Part shown: positions 17,681-24,131 of the stretch, one piece after another
How the letters are laid out: each line of letters begins with the position of its first letter
Numbering within the stretch: position 1 is the stretch's first letter
Source: Chloroflexota bacterium
GTDB taxonomy: Bacteria > Chloroflexota > Chloroflexia > Chloroheliales > Chloroheliaceae
Assembly (NCBI GenBank): GCA_902812345.1
Contig: CADDZM010000022.1
Coordinates: forward strand, 1-34,007
Length of the DNA: 34,007 nucleotides
Direction: 5' to 3'
Notes under the pieces: generated by a model
Databases searched by the model: none
Told to the model about the DNA's origin: nothing
Seen by the model: the letters and a program-made list of their open reading frames with translations, nothing else
Translations under genes and position numbers: made by a program

Positions 17681-17706
17681 ATTATATTATAGCACAAAAA
17701 TGCTAT
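17681..17706 (-). promoter_or_regulatory. uvrA promoter region with dyad, candidate operator
   Basis: On the minus strand TATAAT occurs at 17686-17691, about 105 bases before the uvrA start. Overlapping it is the dyad ATAGCA-(6)-TGCTAT (17689-17706). A dyad over the -10 of a repair gene suggests damage control, but I do not know the LexA box of this organism and the -35 is poor. Confidence 0.35.
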
Positions 17707-17775
17707 TGCCACCACTGATTCTTGTAAACTTTTATAAATCTTAATTCTTTTAAAAAAGCGCCGCCTTCAATAAAA

Positions 17776-17806
17776 TGAAATGAAAATGAAAATGAAAATG
17801 AAAAGT
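17776..17806. repeat. Short tandem repeat of TGAAAA
   Basis: Several perfect or near-perfect copies of the hexamer TGAAAA run in tandem between uvrA and the end of hslV. Hexamer tracts like this change length by slippage. It lies just downstream of the hslV stop and does not touch a coding frame. Confidence 0.8.
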
Positions 17807-17827
17807 AAAATGTGGAAAAGTGGCGCT

Positions 17828-18463
17828 TTATAATGACCCGCCCTCCATGCTGCTGCCGTCCAAATCTTCGGGGTCTTCGCTCTCGCCCTCCGCATCCGCG
17901 CCTTCGGTATCCGACTCATCGACTTCCGGTGGGGCAATTTTCAGGGTGATATTGGTATTTGTGAAGATACACATCTCCCCGGCAATTTGCAGGCTGTTGC
18001 GGGCAATATCGGCGGCGCTAAGGTCGGTGTTTCGCAAAAGGGCTTTGGCGGCGGCCAGGGCGTACACGCTACCGCTACCGATAGCGGCTATTTTGTCGTC
18101 CGGCTCGACTACATCGCCTTCCCCCGAAAGGATAAGGACCTGGTCTTTGTCAGCGATAAGAAGTTGGGCTTCCAGGCGGCGCAATACCCGGTCACTGCGC
18201 CATTCTTTGGCGAGTTCGACGGCGGCTTTGCGCAAATTACCCTTATACTGTTCCAGTTGGCCCTCGAACTTCTCAAAAAGGGTCAGGGCGTCGGCCACCG
18301 CCCCGGCGAACCCGGCCAGCACCTGGTCGTCGTAAAGGGTGCGAATTTTGCGGGCGGTGCTTTTCATGACAGTTTCGCCAAAAGTAACCTGCCCGTCCCC
18401 GGCCATAGCGACTTTACCATCGCGGACAACGGCGAGAATAGTGGTAGCGTGGGGTCTTTGCGT
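17828..18463 (-). CDS. hslV: ATP-dependent protease peptidase subunit HslV, probable ACG start
   Basis: A 211-residue N-terminal threonine peptidase. The motif [25 protein letters not shown] places the catalytic threonine after a short propeptide, as in Bacillus-type Hsl[16 protein letters not shown] is the other family signature. The start is chosen at 18463: a perfect AGGAGG sits six bases before ACG, giving (M)QRPHATTI. The nearest conventional start is TTG at 18511, which has no ribosome site and falls at the predicted transcription start. The C-terminus has an acidic tail of about 33 residues ([20 protein letters not shown]) beyond the normal fold. HslV works with the HslU unfoldase, which is not in this window. 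It is transcribed divergently from the FHA genes. Confidence 0.85.
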   Translation of the reverse strand, partial: TQRPHATTILAVVRDGKVAMAGDGQVTFGETVMKSTARKIRTLYDDQVLAGFAGAVADALTLFEKFEGQLEQYKGNLRKAAVELAKEWRSDRVLRRLEAQLLIADKDQVLILSGEGDVVEPDDKIAAIGSGSVYALAAAKALLRNTDLSAADIARNSLQIAGEMCIFTNTNITLKIAPPEVDESDTEGADAEGESEDPEDLDGSSMEGGSL

Positions 18464-18517
18464 AACGAACCTCCTGGGATTTGGTGGGTAAGGGGTAAGA
18501 ATTACCTGCAAGGAAAT

Positions 18518-18546
18518 AGTCTACACCTTGCCACCCCTAAAATCAA
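18518..18546 (-). promoter_or_regulatory. hslV promoter
   Basis: On the minus strand TTGATT (18541-18546) and TAGACT (18518-18523) are separated by exactly 17 bases. Transcription should start near 18511, giving a leader of about 48 bases that contains the AGGAGG site. Its -35 sits one base from the -35 of the divergent promoter. Confidence 0.65.
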
Positions 18547-18547
18547 G

Positions 18548-18576
18548 TTTGCAGGGGGGAGCTTCAATGGTATAAT
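18548..18576 (+). promoter_or_regulatory. Promoter of the FHA gene pair
   Basis: TTTGCA (18548-18553) and TATAAT (18571-18576) have a 17-base spacer. It lies about 85 bases before the GTG start of the first FHA gene, back to back with the hslV promoter. Confidence 0.7.
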
Positions 18577-18661
18577 AGTTGCAGAAAAGGGGCAAGGGTC
18601 ATTTTATTGAACCAGGAAAAACCCACCAAATCGGTATTAGTAACGAGCAGGAAATCCGGTA

Positions 18662-19486
18662 GTGAGTGCAATAGATAAATTTGAGGGAATGGTCGAGGGA
18701 GTCGTCGAAGGCTCCATGAGAGGGCTTTTCCGCAGCAAGATTAGCCTGGCCGAAATCCAAAAACGCCTGGAACGCATCATGGAAGAACGCCGCGAGGTCG
18801 CCGTTGGCAAAGTTTACGTGCCTAACCGCTACGAAGTATTCCTGCATCCCGCCGACTTTCAATATCTCACCACTGTTATTCTGCCCAAGATACAGGCTGA
18901 ACACAGCTTGACCGAATATGTGTTTAGCTACGCCCACTCCCGTAACTTTACCTTTGGCGGCGGGCGGCCCCTGGTCTGGCTGAACAGCAACGATACGGTT
19001 AAAAAGCGGCACATCATGATTAAAGCGTATACGGTGGACCCCAACCAGGCCCGCGCTACTCAAACCCCCGCCCCGAGCCTGGCTCCCGACCTTGAAATAA
19101 AGTCGGGTATGCTAAACGGCGGGACCGCGGTTATGAATATCGGCGCGCTGCCGCTTAATGGCGAACACCGTTCCGCCGGGCAGGTAGCCCGACCGCAAGC
19201 CACCCTTGTCGCGCTGGAATACGACAATAACAACCCGTCCAAGTACATCCGCTTTAATAAAGATGTTACGGTCGGGCGCGGCCTGGATAATGACGTGATT
19301 TATTCCGAGGAGACCCGCGTTTCCCGCCAACACTGTCGCATTGAGTTTAAATACGGTCAGTTCTTGCTGTTTGACCTCAATAGCACCAACGGCACCCTGG
19401 TAAATGGTCGCCCGGTCACCCAGATTGTCCTGACGCCGGGGGACCGCATTTCACTGGGCGGCTTTGAGGTGCTGTTCCAGGTTTAG
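18662..19486 (+). CDS. FhaA-like protein: DUF3662 domain plus FHA domain
   Basis: A 274-residue soluble protein. The N-terminal DUF3662/FhaA_N domain (about 1-115) shows KFEGMVEGVVEGSMRGLF and YVPNRYEVFLHPADFQYL. A linker of about 75 residues follows, then an FHA domain (about 195-274) with all the phosphothreonine-binding residues: GRGLDNDV, SRQHCRIEF and NSTNGTLVNG. FHA domains bind phosphothreonine peptides, and actinobacterial FhaA is a partner of Ser/Thr kinases that control cell-wall synthesis. The GTG start follows AGGA at nine bases. The next gene, a second FHA protein, begins 55 bases later, so they are likely co-transcribed. No kinase or phosphatase gene is present here. Confidence 0.9.
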   Translation: MSAIDKFEGMVEGVVEGSMRGLFRSKISLAEIQKRLERIMEERREVAVGKVYVPNRYEVFLHPADFQYLTTVILPKIQAEHSLTEYVFSYAHSRNFTFGGGRPLVWLNSNDTVKKRHIMIKAYTVDPNQARATQTPAPSLAPDLEIKSGMLNGGTAVMNIGALPLNGEHRSAGQVARPQATLVALEYDNNNPSKYIRFNKDVTVGRGLDNDVIYSEETRVSRQHCRIEFKYGQFLLFDLNSTNGTLVNGRPVTQIVLTPGDRISLGGFEVLFQV

Positions 19487-19541
19487 GTTTTGTCGGGTAA
19501 GTTGGGTAATATAAGCAAGCGTATAGGTACGCGAGGAAATT

Positions 19542-20054
19542 TTGACAGATACGATAGGATTTGACCTTTTTATCCTGGTTCTAAGAATCGCCTTTATTTT
19601 TTTACTATACTTCTTTATCTTTTTAGTGGTAAGGACCATTACCAGGGAGTTAAGCCGCCCCAGCCGCCGCCCCAATTATGTCCAGGAAAACTACCAGGCT
19701 GAAAATTTTAACCCGCCTCCCGTGTCCGGCCCGGTGGGCCAGGCGGGCGGTCCTACCGGGCGACTGGTCGTGACCGATGCCGGGAACGCTACATTGGTCC
19801 GGTCGGGTGAAATCTTCCAGCCGGGCCCGATTATGCCGATTGGCCGCCTGCCGGGTAATGCCCTTGTCCTTGACGATGATTATGTTTCAAGCGAGCATGC
19901 GCTACTTGCCTGGCGGGAAGGCCGCTGGTGGTTGAGCGATGTCGCCAGCACGAACGGTACATTTCTAAACGGGCAGCAGGTGACGCGACCGGTGCAGGTC
20001 AACTGGGGCGACGTTATCGGGGTCGGTGGGGTGCGCTTGCGGTTAGAACCCTAG
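19542..20054 (+). CDS. Membrane-anchored FHA-domain protein (FhaB-like)
   Basis: A 170-residue protein with one N-terminal membrane helix (about 8-30, FDLFILVLRIAFIFLLYFFI) followed by a basic stretch, so the FHA domain should face the cytoplasm. The linker (35-65) is Pro/Gly-rich. The FHA domain (about 70-168) has GRLPGNALVL, SSEHALLAW and STNGTFLNG, which keeps the residues that contact phosphothreonine. The layout matches FhaB/FipA-type proteins that sit in Ser/Thr kinase and cell-division loci of actinobacteria. The TTG start is supported by GCGAGGAAA at about seven bases. It is the second gene of the FHA pair; 250 bases without a gene follow. Confidence 0.9.
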   Translation: MTDTIGFDLFILVLRIAFIFLLYFFIFLVVRTITRELSRPSRRPNYVQENYQAENFNPPPVSGPVGQAGGPTGRLVVTDAGNATLVRSGEIFQPGPIMPIGRLPGNALVLDDDYVSSEHALLAWREGRWWLSDVASTNGTFLNGQQVTRPVQVNWGDVIGVGGVRLRLEP

Positions 20055-20250
20055 GGGCCAATCCAGGTTGCCGGTTTACAACGCTCAGCCCGTACCAGGT
20101 ACTTTTGTACTATAGCTCCATAGCAAATTTGTACCAGAATCAATTTTTAACCGGCGCATTTCCGCTTAATCGCTGGAGATGGTCCAGATTTTGCACATTA
20201 AACAATGCGACAAAAGCCTTATTTTCCCGTTATATAATTAACAGCGTTGT

Positions 20251-20280
20251 TTTGGGTCTATCAGGCACAAAATTTATAAT
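20251..20280 (+). promoter_or_regulatory. Candidate promoter of the VanW gene
   Basis: TTTGGG (20251-20256) and TATAAT (20275-20280) are 18 bases apart, giving a short leader of about 20 bases that includes AGGTGAGAG. A second TATAAT at 20233-20238 has no good -35. Confidence 0.4.
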
Positions 20281-20304
20281 AAAACAGGTGAGAGATAATT
20301 TTTA

Positions 20305-22287
20305 ATGGAAAACCAGATTCCCGGTAGTTCAGGGCGTTCGGGGTCTTCTTTCAAGGCCGCCCCTCGCCCCCCGGCTACCCAAGAAACGAAACCAATCCCA
20401 AAATCGAAACAAAACCATGTCCCTACCGGACCGCACCCGCGCTTTACCCTCGGCATGGGCTTCCTTGCTCTTATAGTAGTTGTATTTGTAGGCTTCTTCG
20501 CCTATAACTTTATCATAGACAGCCAGTACACCAACAAAACCGAGCCGGGCGTTAGCGTTAGCGGTGTTTACATTGGCGAGATGACCCGCGACCAGGCCAA
20601 AGCTAAAATTTTGAAGTCGCTGGAAGACTATACTCAAAAGCCGGTCCAACTGTCTTTCCAGGATAAAACCTGGACCCCCACCCTGGAGCAATTGGGCGTA
20701 GCCATCAACCTTGACAGTACCCTGGATAAAGCCTTTAACTTTAACCGGGGCGGGCTGCGTGTCTTGAAAGTAATCCAGCCTGACAGCCTTAATTTGCCGG
20801 TTGAAATCGTGCTGGACGAAGCCAAGTTGAACGGCTTCCTGACCGATATTTCCGACCGGATTCGCCTCGACGCGGTGGAGCCAACCGTAAAAATTGACCC
20901 TGACGGCAAGCTTACCACGACTGAAGGTAAAATCGGCTTTAACGTGGATTATGACGCGACCATGGAAGCCCTCAAGAAGACTATCAGTTCGCTTACCCCG
21001 TCCACCGATAATTTGCTTAAAGTTCATGATGTGCCACCGGTCATTACCGCCGCCGAAGTGGAAAGCTTCAAGCGCGGGGTCGAACCTTACCTGAACGGCC
21101 CGGTTACGGTCAGTTATGGCGATAAAAACTGGACTTTCGACCAGAAGACTATCGCCGCTCAAATAAAGGTTACGGTTAACACGGACATAAAGGAACCCAG
21201 GCACCTGGGCTATACCTTTGATACAACCTATTTTGAAAATTACCTCAACAACCTGAGTAAAGACATCAACCAGGCTGCCCGGGACGGTGTTATCGGCTGG
21301 GTCAAGGGCAAACCCGGTTTCGTCAAACCGAGCCAGGACGGCCAGTTTTTGTCGGTGCCGCGTACCATGGACAACCTGAAACAGGCTTTCGTGGCAACGG
21401 ACCCCGCCAAACGTAAAACGACCCTCTGGGTGGACGTTAAAGAACCAGCCCTTTCATCAAAATATCCCGAACGTATCGGTAACTTTGATGTTATTGGCGA
21501 AGGAGTTTCTCTGTTTGCCGGTTCAACCGCTGCCCGCGCCACCAACATCAAAGTCGGCGCTCAGCACCTGACCGGGGCTATCATTAAACCTCATACAACT
21601 TTCTCTTTCCTGGACACTATCGGCCAGATTACCGAGAAGGAAGGTTATGTCACCGGCTTCTCGATTGTGGCCGACCAGACCGTTCCCGACGTGGGCGGCG
21701 GCATTTGCCAGGTTGCCACAACGACCTTCCGGGCGGCCTTTTACGCCGGACTGCCGATTGAAGAACGCAACCCGCACGCTTACCGGGTCGGCTGGTACGA
21801 GGAATTAGGCGAGCCGGTAGGTTTCGACGCGGCGGTTTACCAGCCGGGCGTTGACCTGAAGTTCGATAACAATTCGGACTATTACATGGCCGTGACCGCA
21901 AGTGTCGAGAATGGCAAGCTGTACGTAAGGCTGTTGGGCAACAAAGTGCCCGGCCAGAAGGTTAAGCTTATCCCGGGTGACGTTACCAATGTCAAAGACC
22001 CGCCCCCCGACCGCACTGAGGTTGACCCGACCTTGAAACCGGGCCAGAAAGTGCAGTATGATAGCGCGCGCAAAGGCTTGACCACCAGCATTACGCGGGT
22101 TATCCTTGTGGACGGCAAGGAAGTTAAACGGACTACTTTCCCATCGGTCTATGCGCCCTGGCCGAATATCTACAAAGTTGGCCCTGCTCCCGCTCCGACC
22201 CCGCCACCGGCTACGGCGGCGCCTTCGACCACGGCCAAACCCACTACTCCGGCGGCGCCGACCACTCCTTCAACGCCAAAAGCGTAA
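20305..22287 (+). CDS. VanW/YoaR-family membrane-anchored envelope protein
   Basis: A 660-residue protein with a cytoplasmic Pro/Lys-rich N-terminus (1-45), one membrane helix (about 48-70) and a large extracytoplasmic part. Two YoaR-type putative peptidoglycan-binding repeats follow (about 80-230 and 250-390; DYTQKPVQLSFQDKTWTPTL, then GPVTVSYGDKNWTFDQKTI). The VanW domain (about 400-545) carries KPHTTFSFLDTIG, VPDVGGGICQVATTTFRAAF and ERNPHAYRVGWYE. A G5-like beta segment (about 550-625) and a Pro/Thr/Ala-rich tail complete it. The VanW function is not known in detail; the family is tied to vancomycin-resistance clusters and the cell wall. It follows the FHA pair but has its own likely promoter. 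Confidence 0.9.
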   Translation: MENQIPGSSGRSGSSFKAAPRPPATQETKPIPKSKQNHVPTGPHPRFTLGMGFLALIVVVFVGFFAYNFIIDSQYTNKTEPGVSVSGVYIGEMTRDQAKAKILKSLEDYTQKPVQLSFQDKTWTPTLEQLGVAINLDSTLDKAFNFNRGGLRVLKVIQPDSLNLPVEIVLDEAKLNGFLTDISDRIRLDAVEPTVKIDPDGKLTTTEGKIGFNVDYDATMEALKKTISSLTPSTDNLLKVHDVPPVITAAEVESFKRGVEPYLNGPVTVSYGDKNWTFDQKTIAAQIKVTVNTDIKEPRHLGYTFDTTYFENYLNNLSKDINQAARDGVIGWVKGKPGFVKPSQDGQFLSVPRTMDNLKQAFVATDPAKRKTTLWVDVKEPALSSKYPERIGNFDVIGEGVSLFAGSTAARATNIKVGAQHLTGAIIKPHTTFSFLDTIGQITEKEGYVTGFSIVADQTVPDVGGGICQVATTTFRAAFYAGLPIEERNPHAYRVGWYEELGEPVGFDAAVYQPGVDLKFDNNSDYYMAVTASVENGKLYVRLLGNKVPGQKVKLIPGDVTNVKDPPPDRTEVDPTLKPGQKVQYDSARKGLTTSITRVILVDGKEVKRTTFPSVYAPWPNIYKVGPAPAPTPPPATAAPSTTAKPTTPAAPTTPSTPKA

Positions 22288-22352
22288 AGCCTGGGGTTAG
22301 AGTGGTTATTGGAAGGGGAAGGCCCAGTTACAAAGGTAGCTGGTCCTTCCTT

Positions 22353-22384
22353 ATTATTTTGGAATTTTATTATTTTGGAATTTT
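22353..22384. repeat. 16-bp exact tandem duplication
   Basis: ATTATTTTGGAATTTT occurs twice head to tail (22353-22368 and 22369-22384), just before the ribosome site of the MFS gene. It is AT-rich and may lie in the promoter or leader. Confidence 0.85.
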
Positions 22385-22404
22385 TAGATTAATAAAGGTG
22401 ACAA

Positions 22405-23637
22405 TTGGAATCCGCCGTTTCAAGCAACCTGAAAGCTTACACTCCGATTTTAAGGCTCCAGGTTGGGCTGGGTATCCTGGCTTTTGTTCTGATGGGCATC
22501 CATGATGGTTTGTTGGGTGTCCTCCTGCCAAGTATCCAGGGTTATTACCGGGTGGACAAAGCGACGGTCAGCCTGATATTTCTTGCCAGCACTTTTGGTT
22601 ATCTGACCTCGGCTTTTTCAAGTGGGCCGCTGGCGGCAAAAATCGGTGTCCGTAGCCTGCTGTTGCTCGGCCTGACCGCTTACGTGGTGGGTGTCAGCCT
22701 GATTAGCCTGGTAGTGCCGTTCCTGGCCCTGCCGTTTTGCCTGTACGCTACCGGCTTTGGTTTCGGCATCATTGACGCGGGCCTGAACTCCTACTATGTA
22801 AAATTCCCGCGCAGCACCGTTTTAATGAACACCCTGCACGCCTTTTACGGGGCGGGGGCCCTGGTTGGCCCCTTGATTGCTTCGGCCATGCTGGCTCTTA
22901 ACTTTTTCTGGGCCAACTCTTATATCATTCTGATTATGGTCAGCCTGCTGGTGCTGGTCGGAATTGCTATTCTCTTTCGCTACAATCCTTTCCCGGAATT
23001 GCATGTGCAGCAGGCCGGGGAAGCGCCCCAGAAGAATGTGTTGTCCAGCGCCTTGCGGGTGCGGAATGTCTGGCTGAGCGCGGCCTTCCTGCTGTTTTAC
23101 GTCGGTGTTGAAGTATCAATGGGGACATGGAGCTATAGCCTCCTTACCGAGGAACGCCATCAGAACGCGCTGCTTTCCGGCTGGGCGGTAAGCGGTTACT
23201 GGCTTGGCCTGACCCTGGGCCGGTTGATTTTAGGCCACGTAGGCGAACGAATTGGCAACAAACGCCTTATTCAAGCCTGCTTGGCCGGGGTTGTAGTAGG
23301 TGTGTTGCTGGTCTGGGCCGCTCCCCTGGAATTGGTCAGCGCGGCAGGCCTGGTGCTGACCGGTTTTAGCCTTGGCCCGCTCTTCCCGACCACGATTACC
23401 CTGATTTCAAGCCTGGTCCCCCCTCGCGTTGTCGCCACGGCGATTGGTTTCGCGGCCAGCCTGGGCAGCATGGGTGCCGCCTTCTTCCCCTGGTTTACCG
23501 GCAACCTGGCTCAGTGGTTCGGACTGTGGACACTGCTGCCTTTCATGGTTTTGCTTACGGTGGCCATGCTGGCGGTCTGGTTCTTCTTGCTGGCCTGCCC
23601 AAAGTCGAACCCGCCTGTTTCGGCTGAACCGGCCTGA
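22405..23637 (+). CDS. Major facilitator superfamily transporter
   Basis: A 410-residue membrane protein with about 12 hydrophobic helices in two halves split by a hydrophilic loop near residue 195-215 (RYNPFPELHVQQAGE). The first helix region HDGLLGVLLPSIQGYYRVDKATVSLIFL and the pattern GPLAAKIGVRSLLLLG after helix 2 are typical of MFS sugar or drug-type carriers; GRLILGHVGERIGNKR is the matching motif of the second half. The substrate cannot be told. The TTG start follows AAAGGTGA at about six bases. A GGGCCG/CGGCCC dyad at 23644-23688 after the stop could be a weak terminator. Confidence 0.88.
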   Translation: MESAVSSNLKAYTPILRLQVGLGILAFVLMGIHDGLLGVLLPSIQGYYRVDKATVSLIFLASTFGYLTSAFSSGPLAAKIGVRSLLLLGLTAYVVGVSLISLVVPFLALPFCLYATGFGFGIIDAGLNSYYVKFPRSTVLMNTLHAFYGAGALVGPLIASAMLALNFFWANSYIILIMVSLLVLVGIAILFRYNPFPELHVQQAGEAPQKNVLSSALRVRNVWLSAAFLLFYVGVEVSMGTWSYSLLTEERHQNALLSGWAVSGYWLGLTLGRLILGHVGERIGNKRLIQACLAGVVVGVLLVWAAPLELVSAAGLVLTGFSLGPLFPTTITLISSLVPPRVVATAIGFAASLGSMGAAFFPWFTGNLAQWFGLWTLLPFMVLLTVAMLAVWFFLLACPKSNPPVSAEPA

Positions 23638-23763
23638 TTTAAGGGGCCGTTTTAGTAAATTAGAATAAAATTTATTGGATAGCGGCCCTATTTAAGCCTT
23701 AAATATTAGCAAATGGATTTAAAAATCATCCTGCAGGGTGATGTTTTAATAAAAAGGTGTTGG

Positions 23764-23769
23764 TATAAT
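23764..23769 (+). promoter_or_regulatory. -10 element of the putative non-coding RNA
   Basis: A consensus TATAAT lies about seven bases before the first paired segment of the structured RNA. The -35 is weak. Confidence 0.5.
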
Positions 23770-23773
23770 TAAT

Positions 23774-23975
23774 TTGAGTGGGCTAAAACCCACCCGCTAT
23801 TTTCATTGCTTTTTGAGCTTAAGAGACTGAAGTGCAGGTATCCCGGGCCAAACCGGGAGAAATTTTGTAACTTACTTTTGTCTCGGAAAGCAAGGTAACC
23901 TCAAAATAATTTAATCCACTTCACTCAATATCACAAACAAAGCGGCTAGCCTAACCCACTGGCCGCTTATTTTTA
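23774..23975 (+). ncRNA. Putative independent structured RNA of about 200 nt between the MFS gene and lon
   Basis: There is no reading frame here, but a nested set of complementary segments can be traced: TTGAGTG (23774-23780) with CACTCAA (23922-23928), TTTTGAG (23811-23817) with CTCAAAA (23900-23906), GAGAC (23823-23827) with GTCTC (23880-23884), AAGT (23830-23833) with ACTT (23870-23873), and the apical TCCCGG/CCGGGA (23841-23858). This makes one long interrupted rod. Upstream is TATAAT and at the end a terminator, and lon has its own promoter beyond it. Size and rod shape with a wide internal bubble resemble 6S RNA, but I see no sequence match that proves it. A cis-regulatory leader is less likely because of the separate lon promoter. 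SRP RNA, tmRNA and RNase P RNA signatures are absent. Confidence 0.5.
23941..23974 (+). terminator. Rho-independent terminator of the putative RNA
   Basis: AGCGGC (23941-23946) pairs with GCCGCT (23962-23967), followed by TATTTTT. Confidence 0.75.
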
Positions 23976-23996
23976 CGTTAAGCTCTGGTATTAACC

Positions 23997-24025
23997 TTGA
24001 TTATCAACCCTCCATAAAGTAAAAT
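23997..24025 (+). promoter_or_regulatory. lon promoter
   Basis: TTGATT (23997-24002) and TAAAAT (24020-24025) are 17 bases apart. The -35 is identical to that of hslV. The roughly 100-base leader contains a TTACCT/AGGTAA hairpin (24075-24097). No CIRCE-type heat-shock operator is seen. Confidence 0.6.
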
Positions 24026-24131
24026 AGGCAGGTAAATAACCGGACATATTTTCGGCTAAATTTAATTCAAGCTGTTACCTGGAACCACGGAAGGTAATCT
24101 GGTGAAATGTTAAAGCCGGTTGGGAGAAAAA

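Noticed and set aside
17987-18610. 207-codon open frame on the plus strand across hslV and the divergent promoter region
   Set aside because: It reads through hslV in reverse and across both mapped promoters, and has no family features.
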